Of a stretch of DNA of 64,000 bases, positions 1 through 10,077 are shown piece by piece. The stretch's first letter is position 1; every line of letters starts with the position of its first letter. Position numbers and translations under genes: made by a program. The DNA is from Tetradesmus obliquus (lineage: Eukaryota; Chlorophyta; Chlorophyceae; Sphaeropleales; Scenedesmaceae), in the NCBI GenBank assembly GCA_030272155.1, contig CP126196.1, positions 248,001 through 312,000 on the forward strand. The letters run 5' to 3'. The notes below the pieces were generated by a model. It did not search any database, had not been told where the DNA came from, and worked only from the letters and a program-made list of their open reading frames with translations.

Positions 1-107
1 TGCAGCAGCAGCAGCAGTCAACAATCACGCACACGGGTGCTACAAGCATCTCAGCTTCCCCAGGTCCACCAGCTCAGACAGCTCCAGCCCCGGTGAGTCG
101 GCAGCCT

Positions 108-142
<35 letters not shown>

Positions 143-504
143 CAACAACCAGGCACACGAGTGCTACAAGCATCTCAGCTCCCCCAGGTCCAGCAGCTCA
201 GACAGCTCCAGCCCTGGTGAGTCAGCAGCCTGCAGCAGCAGCATCAGCAGCAGCGGCGGCGGCAGCAGCAGCAGCAGTCAACAATCAGGCACACGGTGTG
301 CTACAAGCATCTCAGTTCCCGCAGGTCCAGCAGATCAGACAGCTCTAGCCCCAGTGAGTCGGCAGCCTGCAGCAGCAGCCGCAGCAGCAGCAGCCGCAGC
401 AGTAGCAGCAGCAGTCAACAATCAGGCACACGGGTGCTACAAGCATCTCAGCTCCCCCAGGTCCAGCAGCTCAGACAGCTCCAGACCTGGTGAGTCGGCA
501 GCCT

Positions 505-547
<43 letters not shown>
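1..547 (-). repeat. Fourfold tandem terminal exon with CTG-tract acceptors
   Basis: Four tandem units of about 122-139 bp. Read on the minus strand, each has a (CTG)n-CAG acceptor, a 66-nt exon (40-105, 164-229, 301-366, 437-502) and a TAG stop. All four exons stay open and encode near-identical 21-residue tails that begin AADS and end LRCL. They join in phase 0 to the donor at 866 of the upstream exon. CAG/CTG tracts lie between copies, for example at 107-138 and 505-547. Confidence 0.8.
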
Positions 548-548
<1 letters not shown>

Positions 549-937
549 CACGCAGCAGGCACATGCATCAGATGCCGGCCACATACGCAACATTGCCAAA
601 CAATTGGCAACACATTGTTGACGCGAGTGGGCAATCAGATAAGAGGCTATTGATTGGGCGGTGCAACTGGCTTCTTCACTCGGGCAGTACCAGCATGACA
701 CCGAAGGGCCGTAAACTTCCTATTGCACACAGCGCTCTTCTAAAGGACAGCGTGAAGTTCTCACCCAAGCAGCAGCAGCAGCAGCAGCAGCAGCAGACTT
801 GCACCGCAGTGCTGTGACTTCTCCCAGTGCACAAAGCGCTCTCAAATAACATTGTATATTCTCACCGTGAGCCGTGCTCGTGCCATCTCTGGCGAGATGA
901 GGTCCTGCAAACTCTCCAGGCCCTCAGCAGGCACACC

Positions 938-975
<38 letters not shown>

Positions 976-3297
976 ACTTTTTAGCAAACAGTGGACCCCG
1001 CTTGCCAGGCAGGCCAGACAGGAAAGAAGCCCTGGAGGTGGGGGCACTGCTAGGGAGAGGTGTGCTGCTGCTGCTGCTGCTGCTGTTTGGGGCTGCTTGG
1101 CGTGGCAGCTCCCATGGTGCTGCTGAGGGAGGGGGGCTGCTGGTGCGCTGGGCCTGGAAAGAAAGGGACAACAGCGGCAGCGGCAGCACCATGGGACAGC
1201 AATGAGTTGGCAAATGCACTATCAGCAGCATCAGAAAAGCAGCAGGTGGTGTACACTTGCGGCTGCCCATCTGCTGCCTGCCTGTGCAGTATACATGGTC
1301 AGGTGCACCGCAGCCGCCAGCAGCTCACCCAGCCTGCTGCCAGCATCTTCCTCCAGCGCCGTGGCCAACCCAATCTGCTGGTGCCCTCCCTCCCAAAACC
1401 CCAACACTCCAAGCCACACCAACCATCACCACACCTGCACCGCAGCCGCCAGCACCTCACCCAGCCTCCTGTTGACGCCTTCTCCCAGCGCCATGGTCAC
1501 CGCATTCCGTCTGTGCCCCGCCTCCCAAAACCCAATCCACATCACCACCGCACCTGCACCGCGGCTGCCAGCCCCTCGACCAGCCGCATGTAGGCCCAGC
1601 ACGCTGACAACCACTGGGCGGTGTGACATGCACGTTAGCTTCACATCTCACCACCGCACCTGCACCGCAGCCGCCAGCACCTCACCCAGCCGCTTGCCAG
1701 CATCTTCCTGCAGCGTCATGGCCAACCCAACCTGCTTGTGCCCTCTCTTTCAACACCCCAACACTCCAAGCCACATCATCACCACCGCACCTGCATCACA
1801 GCCGCCAGCACCTCACCCAGCCGCCTGCCAGCATCTTCCTCCAGCGCCATGGCCACCCCAACCTGCTTGTGCCCTCCCTTTCAACACCCCAGAACCCCAG
1901 AACCTTAAACCGGATCACCACCACACCTGCACCGCAGCCGCCAGCACCTCGCCTAGCTTCCTGTTGGCGTCCTCCCAGCGCGGTGGTCACCGCGATCTGC
2001 TGTGGCCCTCTTCAAAAAAACCCCACACCAACCATCACCGCACCTGCACCGCAGCCGCCAGCACTTCGCCTAATTTTTTGTTTGCGTCTTCCTCCAGCGC
2101 CATGGTCACCGCGATCTGCTGCGGCAGGCCCTGCGCCTCCAGCAGCTCAAGGAGTGTGGCCTGCACTTTTAGGGACAGACCTGCAAGGGTTGACAAAACA
2201 AGACACCGTGCTTCAGTATGGCAACATGCATGAGGCATGAGCAGGCCCTGAGCGTCCAGCAGCTCCAGCAGCGTGGCCTGCACTTTCAAGGAGAGGCCTG
2301 CAGACACGGGCACAGACGCAGGCAAAACAACACATGCATGTGGTGTGAGGCATGGGGCATGGGTCAAGCCTCCAACAGCTCCAGCAGCGTGGCCTGCACC
2401 TTCAGCAACAGACCTGCAAGGGTTGACAATAAAAGAAACAGTGCTTCAGTGTGAGGCAACAGGCACGTGGCATGGTGCAGCAGGCCCTGAGCCTCCAGCA
2501 GCTCCAGCAGCGTAGCCTGCACTTTCAAGGAGAGACCTGCAAGGGTTGACAAAACAAGACACCGTGCTTCAGTATGAGGCAACAGGCATGTGGCATGGTG
2601 CGGCAGGCCCTGAGCCTCAGGCAGCTCCAGCAGCGTGGCCTGCACTTTCAAGGATAAGCCTGCAGACACGGGCACAGACGCAGGCAAAACAACACACAGG
2701 CATGTGGTGTGACGCATGGGGCATGGGGGAAGCCTCCAGCAGCTCCAGCAGCGTGGCCTGCAGTTATCAGGAGAGGTCTGCAAGTCGTCACAAACAGGTG
2801 CATTGGCATGAGCATTACGTCCCTGTTGGGAGTTCACTCCCGTGAAGCCCTCCATTGCGAAATGAATCAAGCAAGCACTACTGCAGAAAGCTGCCAGGTG
2901 TGGGAAGCATGAGGCATGACACACCCCCAGAGCCTGCAGCATGTGCAGCAGCATGGCTGACCTTGTAGGGGCAGACCTGTAAACAGGCCACACCCCAAGC
3001 TCACCTGAGAAGAGGATGGTGCGCCTGCTGCCCCCGCATGCAGGGCAGGGGTGACAAGTAACGAACGCCTGCTCTCATCCAGAGCTGCAAATGCGTGGCA
3101 TGGGGTGTGCTTGAAAACAGCTGCAAATGCGTGGCATGGGGTGTGCTTGAAAACAGCCAAGCTCCCTCTTGTCCCCCACCCACCTGAGAAGAGGATGGTG
3201 CGCCTGCTGCCCCAGGCCCCGCCCATGATCCACTCAGGGGGGCGCGGCGCAGCCCAGTCGATCTCAGGCTCAGCCAACGCCAGCGCCAGCGGCGCCT

Positions 3298-3349
<52 letters not shown>

Positions 3350-3703
3350 GTTGAGTCGGTTGGTGTAGCTCAATCCGCAGTTCTCTCGCAGGTGCTGGCA
3401 CTGGTGCTCATGTATGCCGCCACCTCACGCAATCACTTGTGACAGCGCTGGCCTCTGCAAGCTGGCGCTGCAGCAGCTGCTCGGCAGGCTGCCTTGTCAC
3501 CAGCTGCTGCTGCTGCTGCTGCACCATACTGCTCTTGTTACAGCCGCCGCCACCGCTGCAGCAGCAGCAGCGGCGCATGTCACCCACCTGCAGCATGTCC
3601 TCGTTGACAGGCAGCACCTTCACCTCAGGCGCCCCCAGGGAGTCCAGCAGGCTGCGCGCCACTGCATACTCCTCAGCCCTGAACCCCGCCATCACCAGCG
3701 CCT

Positions 3704-3759
<56 letters not shown>

Positions 3760-3942
3760 GGGACGAAGTTGGCTTGGCTGTAAGGCAAGCAGTGGCGGCT
3801 TGCAGCTCCGCGGTCCGTGTGCAAGTGCTTGTGTACAGCTTGCTGCCAATTAGCATCACAGGGATAACACCATGCACAGCTGAACGTCAACAGGGACATG
3901 CACCTCGCTAAGGTACGTCAGCTAGGGGCTTTGTGCTGCTGC

Positions 3943-3981
<39 letters not shown>

Positions 3982-4637
3982 AGCTGCATCTGGCTCTGGC
4001 TGGCGCGCTGCTGACGCTGACAAAACATCATATGCTTGCTACACCATTGCAGTCCAAGCCACCATCACGTTGCTGTTGACTTAGTTTGCAGCGCCAGCTG
4101 CTTTCCTCGTATGTGCAATATGTGCATTGCTGCTATGGGTTTCACCTGAGGCCCATACACTTGCAGGTTCTCGATTGCTTTCCTCCACTCCTCAGGCAGG
4201 GCAGAAGCATCCACTGATGCCAGGTCATTCAGGCTCACAGCCTCTGGGTCCAATGCATACATCACTTCCCGCTGCTGCTGCATCGCCTGTTCACGCGTCA
4301 TGCCGATCTCTTCGTAGTAGGAATCATCCAGCTGAAGCTCGTCCAAGTCTGGATTGCTGCCCTTGCTTGTTCTGGTGTTACCGCTGCTGCTGCTGCTTGC
4401 TGCAGCTGCCACTGAAGTCGCTGGGAGGCGCCTGCTGGTGGCTAGGGAGCCTAAGGCCCTCGTGTGTAAGTTTTTATGCATACAAGTGGGGTGTGTGCGC
4501 GATTGCATGACACTGTGATACATTGCGTGCGCGACGGTGAGACGTGGTGGGCGGGCAGTGCTGCTGCTGCTACTGCTGCTGCTGCTGCTGACAAGCAACT
4601 TGTGGCCCGGTGGCCTGATGTGCGTCATTAAACTCAA
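437..4637 (-). CDS. Putative plastid protein with DUF3783-like domain (402 aa, 6 exons)
   Basis: Exons, in transcript order: 4637-4146, 3701-3588, 3295-3184, 2180-2044, 1153-866, 502-437; all junctions are GT-AG and in frame. Residues 1 to about 95 are Ser/Ala/Arg-rich and look like a plastid transit peptide. An acidic helical segment follows (ELQLDDSYYEEIGMTREQA), then 'ALVMAGFRAEEYAVARSLLD' with 'VKVLPVNEDML', then the core 'WGSRRTILFSGLSLKVQATL' to 'LGEVLAAAVQ'. The core resembles the DUF3783 fold of bacteria and plants, and the helical block before it resembles the companion region of plant homologues; function is unknown. The tail is Ser/Pro-rich and ends 'LGELRCL'. The start chosen is the first ATG of exon 1. 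The core exon (2044-2180) is flanked by arrays of partial copies, and the terminal exon exists in four intact copies (40-105, 164-229, 301-366, 437-502), so the true 3' end may vary. An alternative stop is reached by reading the last partial core copy (about 1231). Family assignment is by eye. Confidence 0.72.
1311..2043 (-). repeat. Array of downstream-half copies of the DUF3783-like core exon
   Basis: About six units of roughly 110-145 bp repeat the 3' half of exon 2044-2180 (motif ALEEDA..LGEVLAAAVQ) with its splice donor. Copies lie near 1311-1375, 1441-1510, 1655-1740, 1787-1870 and 1925-2005, with a shorter remnant near 1550-1600. The 1925-2005 copy has lost two bases and shifts frame; others stay open. 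The last copy reads to a stop near 1231. Confidence 0.8.
2181..2990 (-). repeat. Array of upstream-half copies of the DUF3783-like core exon
   Basis: Six or so units of about 120-125 bp carry the acceptor and first half of exon 2044-2180 (motif LKVQATLLELLEA on the minus strand). They centre near 2270, 2395, 2520, 2640 and 2760, with a diverged copy near 2965. Spacers share the words 'acaagacaccgtgcttcagt' or 'cacgggcacagacgcaggca'. Each copy keeps a CAG acceptor. A partial copy of the end of exon 3184-3295 lies at 3001-3040. Confidence 0.8.
3299..3350 (-). repeat. (CTG)n tract directly before a splice acceptor
   Basis: About 17 CTG triplets on the sense (minus) strand end in CAG, the acceptor of exon 3295-3184 of the DUF3783-like gene. 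A second such tract (3703-3758) precedes exon 3701-3588 in the same way. Confidence 0.9.
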
Positions 4638-5156
4638 TTAGAGAAACAGCAAGTTGTTTATCGTAAGCTGCTGTGACCATACAGGCCTATGCGCATGGGG
4701 CAGTCAAAACTCTGGCTTCCGGCACTGGGGCTGTCTGCGGTGTGAGAGCGTGCAAAGCACGCATATGGACCAGGTTGACAGATGCAAGGTGACTTTGAAG
4801 TTTTCCCCTGGCACGTGCCCTGAGTGATTGTGTCACAATTCAAACGGGAACGATGGGTCTTTGTGGTACCTGTGCGGTGGTGCTACAATTCAAGGGGGCA
4901 TTCATTAACAATCATTCAGTTCCAAGGCATTCTTGCGTGCGAGTAGCGGACTTCCAGTTGCCGACAGCACCAACTTGTGTGGTGTGCTCTTCTACATCTT
5001 GATCAGCCTCAATTACAACCCAATAATAGCATCTTGATACTTAATTTGACACTTCTGCGAGGTTCAAACGTTGCTGAACACTCTTGAAAGGCTGCAACTT
5101 ATCACAGCACCCACAGCACGCAGGGCACAAGGCTACTGCTGCAGAACACCAGCAGC
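4638..5156. promoter_or_regulatory. Divergent intergenic region, probable bidirectional promoter
   Basis: This 519-bp gap lies between two divergent start codons: the DUF3783-like gene to the left and HOP2 to the right. It lacks the CAG tracts of the neighbouring introns and is more AT-rich. No TATA box or other specific element could be assigned; the promoter role is inferred from position alone. Confidence 0.4.
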
Positions 5157-7214
5157 ATGGCGGAAGCAGCAGTGTTCCACTTGATAAAGACGCAAAACAA
5201 GCCCTTTGGCGTCCAAGGCTTGGTAGATAACCTGCAGACTGCAGGCATCAAGAAGGCAGCAGTGCAGAAGGCTGTGGATGCCCTCAGCGACTCGGGCAAA
5301 ATCACATGCAAGGTGCGCAGGGATTTGAAAGTAATGCCACGCCAATCACACAGACTGTTGTAGTGTGGACGGCATGTTTAATAACCAGCTGCACCTCATG
5401 CATCCTTGCGCCTGGCCACCTATCGCGTATGCCTGTCGCATGTCTGCCCTGCAGGAGTTTGGCAAGACCAAGCTGTACCTGCCCAAGCAGGATGGCCTGG
5501 AGGTGCTCTCAAAGGAGGTGAGCAGCAGCAACCCACACCACACGGGGTGGTGCATGTTGCGACTGAGCTTGCCAAGCACCATGTTGGTGCAACTGAGGGA
5601 TGTAGGATTTGGAGGGGTACACTTGCAGGAACAGCCACACCAGGTGTAGGCAGGGAGACTGCAGGGATATCAGTTCTCATGGCGCCTTTCCCAGCAGCGG
5701 CGACGACTTGAGCTTGCAGCAGACCCCGCACCAGTCCCGTTCAAAACGCCCCTTGCAGCATGTACGTCTTGCCACCATGCATCTGCTCATAACAAGGTCT
5801 GACTCGCAGCAGCTCACCTTCAAACACATGCGTGTCTGACCATGTTACCATGTTCGAGCATGCTGCTGCTGGCTGTTCACTTGTAGGACATGGAGGCGCG
5901 CAAGGCTGAGCAGAAGCAGCTGCTGGAGGCGCTACAAGCAGCGCACAAGGCAGCCAGGGAGGCAGAGGCAGGTGCGCTGAACATATGCCGTAGTCACTTT
6001 GGGCCTGCTGCAGAAGGCGCTGCGCGCGTCTTTTGAACGCAGGCAATGCGGTGTGGGACGTGCAGTGTGGGACTTGCCTACAGTGTTGTTCTTCCATATC
6101 TGCCGCTGACTGCTCTGCACTTGATTATTTTTCCTGCAGAGCTGCGCAGCTGGAACAACAGCATGAGCGTGGAGGAGATGCGAGCCAAGGTGGCGGCGCT
6201 CACGCAGCAGCGAGATGTACAGGTGTGCCATAGTGTCCATCGCTTGATGACGTGCTGCCGCACTACTGTGCTCGCATGACAGCCCACTCTGAGCACCAAG
6301 GGACATTGGGGGGAGGTCTTGTGGTCTAGCTTTGCTTGAAGGTGCGCAGGCTTGCATTCACTGTCCAAGTGTTTTGTTCTTTTTGTCATTTGCGCAGGCG
6401 ACCAAGCTGTCTGGGCTGCGCAGCGGCGCCAAGCTGGTCAGCGCAGATGAGCGGCGCGCAGCTGAGGCAGGCTTCAGGGCGGCCATGGAGGTGTGGCGCA
6501 AGCGGCGCGGCGTGTTCCGCGGCATATGGTGAGCGCAGCAGGCTGGCTGCTAAGCCCTGCCGAACCCAGACCTGCCGGCTGATGCGGTGTCTCAGTAGTA
6601 TATGGGGCAAGCGGCGCGGCGTGTTCCGCGGCATATGGTGAGTGAGCGCATCAGGCTGGCTGCTAAGCCCTGCTGGACCCAGCCCTGCCGGTTCATGTGG
6701 CTCCTTAGTAGTATTGGGCGCGGGCGGCGCAGCGTGTGCTGCGGCATCTGGTGAGCGCAGCAGGCTGGCTGGGGATGCTGAACACATGATGACCACATAA
6801 CAATGAGCGCCATCACTGTGCTCCATGACTTTCCTGGGCTAGCTTTGGTTGCGTAGCGCTAAGAGAAGCAGTCTGCCTGCCCGCCTCTTCAGATATAACG
6901 TCAACCGTGCAGAGCAGGTAGTGTTTCTTTGCCAGCACCGCCACCTGCCATCCGCTTGATCGCACCACCTGGTCTCTGTCTTGCTGCTTATACATGCGCG
7001 GTTACATGCGCAATTACCAACCTTGCCCTCAAACTGCAATTCAAATCGCAGGGACACCATCTCCGAGGGCATGGAGGGCAAGCAGTCTGACCTGTTTGAA
7101 GAAATCGGCGTGGACACAGATGAAGCTGCAGGCGTGACGTATGCTGAGCTGGAAAGCCGCTTTTTGAGAGCCGCAGCGCGCGGCGTGAAGCGGCCGCGCA
7201 GCATAAAGCAGTGA
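5157..7214 (+). CDS. HOP2: Homologous-pairing protein 2 (HOP2/PSMC3IP family), 226 aa, 6 exons
   Basis: Exons: 5157-5312, 5455-5517, 5887-5971, 6140-6222, 6398-6528, 7052-7214. HOP2 partners MND1 in the nucleus and stimulates RAD51/DMC1 strand invasion during homologous pairing. Residues 1-73 form the winged-helix DNA-binding domain ('NKPFGVQGLVDNLQTAGIKK', then 'GKTKLYLPKQD'). Residues 74 to about 150 are a coiled-coil leucine-zipper region (DMEARKAEQKQLLEAL and SVEEMRAKVAALTQQRDVQ). The conserved C-terminal cap includes WRKRRGVFRGIW, matching the WRKRKR-F-DIW motif of the family, and an acidic EEIGVDTDE segment. Length equals the usual 215-230 residues. The start is the first ATG and gives the family N-terminus directly. 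The donor of exon 5 and the terminal exon are tandemly duplicated downstream, so several alternative donors and terminal exons are available. Confidence 0.93.
6490..6765 (+). repeat. Three tandem copies of the HOP2 exon 5 donor
   Basis: The end of HOP2 exon 5 and the start of its intron occur three times, with GT donors at 6529, 6638 and 6751 (periods 109 and 113 bp). The second copy is almost identical to the first; the third is more diverged but keeps GTGAGC. The unit contains 'caggctggctgctaagccctg'-type intron sequence. Confidence 0.85.
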
Positions 7215-7808
7215 GCGCATCAGGTGGTGGCAGGACTGGGCAGTGACACTGATGAAGCAGCAGGCGTGACGTATGCAGAAATTGCAAGCTGCTTCCTGCG
7301 CGCAGCAGCACGCGGCGTGAAGCGGCCACGCAGCATAAAGCAGTGAGTGGCAGGTGGCCGCCGCATTTGGTGGCGACAGCAGCACTCGGCAGTGACACTG
7401 CAGAGCTTGCAGACTCAATGCTGAGCTGGCTGTGTCAAGCGGCTGCGCAGCATATGGCACCTGACCGCACATGGCACCGGCAGCAGACAGTGTCAGCAGT
7501 GACAGCAGCAGCCAGTGATAGCGATGATGCGGCGGGCGTGGCGCATGCAGAGCTGGGGAGCACGCGGCGTGAAGCGGCCGCGCAGCATAAAGCAGTGAGT
7601 GCATCAGGCGGTGGCAGGATTGGGCAGTGACACTGGTGAAGCAGCAGGCGTGACGTATGCAGAACTTGCAAGCTGCTTCCTGCTCGCTGCAGCACGCGGC
7701 GTGAAGCGGCCGCGCAGCATCAAGCAGCGAGTGCATCAGGCGGTGACCTGGACAGGTGAAGTGAAGAAGCAGCGGCACATGGCTGAATCTGGTGCAGAAG
7801 TGGCGTGA
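7215..7808 (+). repeat. Partial copies of the HOP2 terminal exon beyond the stop codon
   Basis: After the HOP2 stop, parts of exon 6 recur at about 7250-7345, 7530-7596 and 7630-7735. Each has the coding words for AAGVTYAEL and/or GVKRPRSIKQ, and two are followed by a TGA in the same context. The third copy is open through to a stop at 7806-7808, so a downstream splice could give a longer, different C-terminus. Confidence 0.8.
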
Positions 7809-8263
7809 TCATGCCGTGTACATCAAATGCTGTGGAATGTTTTGTACATACATTGGATTTCTGTTGGCGTGGCTTGCAAGCAGCAGGTGTTTGCACTTGC
7901 ACCAGGAGGGGGGCCCTTTTCGGGGATACGTGTGGTTGACCAAGCCAGTGTTGTAACACTGTCGTTCGCCATGTCTACTGGAGTAGCGAACAGGTCGCAG
8001 TGCTGCTTCAGCTGCATAAAGAGCTGGCATGTGGTCAACCTGCAACAGCTCAGCTGGTGACAGGTCAACTTACAGTGCAGGGTTTGCCAGAGGGTTTGGC
8101 ACAGAATTCCAGCAAGGCCCTCATTGGCACGGTCAACGTATGCAGAAGCATGTGCCAGTTGCAGATAACTCCAACACAGCCCACCATACACGAATTCGTC
8201 TGTCGGCTGCTGTAGCTGTAGTCCCGACAGTAGTTTGCTACAGTACATCTGCAAGTCCGCAAA
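7809..8263. other. Intergenic region between HOP2 and homoserine kinase
   Basis: 455 bp with no supported gene. It holds HOP2 3' flanking DNA and the upstream region of the homoserine kinase gene. No repeat or specific regulatory motif was recognised. Confidence 0.5.
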
Positions 8264-8504
8264 ATGCAATCAAAGTGCTTGAAAGCAAATTCAAATACCC
8301 GATGCTTCGGTCAAAAGCGCCTGGCAACCCGTCGCTGCATCGTGGTCCGTGCTGCTGTGCGGCATGTAGTTGCCGGAGGCAAAGTGTACCTGGATCCAGT
8401 GCAGGACGAAGCGACCGCTTTTGCGCCCGCAACAGTAGCTAATTTAGGACCTGGTTTTGACTGGCTGGGCTGTGCTGTCGAGGTACGGCCGTGGGTGCAG
8501 CCGG

Positions 8505-8535
<31 letters not shown>

Positions 8536-8880
8536 TAGCACCAATGTCACCACAGCCGCACTGATGTATAACGATATGGGTAAACATTACTATCATGAAT
8601 GCGTGAGCTTTGGCATGCACAAAGAGGACCACCAGCATCTGAGCACACCAGGTGCTGGTGTGTGGGCCTCCCGCTGCACCTCTGCAGGGTGATGGTGACA
8701 CAGTGACAGCAAAGGTACTGCGGGACCAGCCAGGCAAGGTTGTCATTGAGTCTATCGTGGGTGACAATGGCAGGCTAAGCCTGGACCCTGCAGACAACTG
8801 CATCGGCATTGCAGCAACAGAGACGCTCAAGCTGCTGGGCAACCCCAGCTGCGGAGTGTCACTCACACTGCACAAGGTGA

Positions 8881-8912
<32 letters not shown>

Positions 8913-9627
8913 TACAACAAATCATTCGCAGCAACAGTGGCACCAAGCAGATGCAGCACAAGCAAACAGACGAGTCGTGCATGGGAATGACAGCCAGCCA
9001 GGGCGCACAGGCATCTGCTGTGTATATGCTTGCACAGCACAGCAGTGCACACAGAGCACACCAGCAGAACAGCAACAGCACCAGCAGCTGCAGCATTAGC
9101 TCCTCCTAGTGGACTCAGCAGCTGGCTGCTGTTGGTCAAGCTTTAAAAACAGCAGCAGCCAGCCACCTTCTGCTGCAGCTGCAGCTGCACGCACTCACCA
9201 CAGGGGAGCAAACAGCTGCTGACACTGTCCACACTATGTCCAAGCGACTGCTCTACACTAACACCACACACATCAGTAACCTGTCTACGCTCTCAAACCA
9301 CCACCGCAGGGTCTGCCGCTAGGTAGCGGCATGGGCAGCAGCGCCGCCAGCGCAGCAGCAGCAGCCTGGGCGGTCAACGGCCTGTTTGGCGCGCCCCTCA
9401 GCAAGAGCCAGCTGGTGCTGGCAGGACTGGCCAGTGAAGCAGCAGTCAGCGGCTACCATGCTGACAATATCGGGCCTGCGCTGCTAGGAGGCTTTGTTCT
9501 GGTCAGGTGTGTGTGTGTGTGTGTGTGTGTGAAGATGCAGCAGGGCGGGTGCTGGTTGACTTGTTTGTGAGGGATGCTATGAAGTGCTGCCGGGGCGGTA
9601 GGCCTTGTTCGTTGCCTGTGCTCAACC

Positions 9628-9677
<50 letters not shown>

Positions 9678-9859
9678 AGGAGCATGGACCCGCTGCAGCT
9701 CATCCCGCTGGCGTTTGGCGGCGGCAACAACCAGCCGCTGTACTTTGCGCTGGTCAACCCCAAGTTTGAGGCGCCCACCAAGAAGATGCGCGCGGTGCTG
9801 CCACAGGAGGTGAGGCCGCAATGCATTCACGAGCAGCTCAAGCTATTGGTTATCAGCAC

Positions 9860-9897
<38 letters not shown>

Positions 9898-10030
9898 CTG
9901 CTGGTCAACCCCAGGTTTGAGGCGCCCACCAAGAAGATACGCGCGGTGCTGCCACAGGAGGTGCGGCCATGCAGCATGTTGTGGAGAGGCGGTCAGGTTG
10001 GCGTTGTCACCAGCTGCTGCAGCTCTCAGA

Positions 10031-10077
<47 letters not shown>

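Noticed and set aside
93-653. Long plus-strand frame with Ala/Ser runs
   Set aside because: It is produced by CAG tracts read in the GCA and AGC frames; the minus strand has the consistent exon model with CTG acceptors and phase-compatible terminal exons.
1202-2240. Plus-strand frames of 205-343 codons
   Set aside because: They are antisense shadows of the half-exon array; composition is Pro/Thr/His-rich repeats without a recognised motif.
1300-2990. Repeat array with regular spacing, considered as a CRISPR or satellite
   Set aside because: Units are 110-145 bp, contain splice sites and open coding words of the flanking gene on the minus strand, and spacers are themselves repeated; this is exon-edge duplication in a eukaryotic gene.
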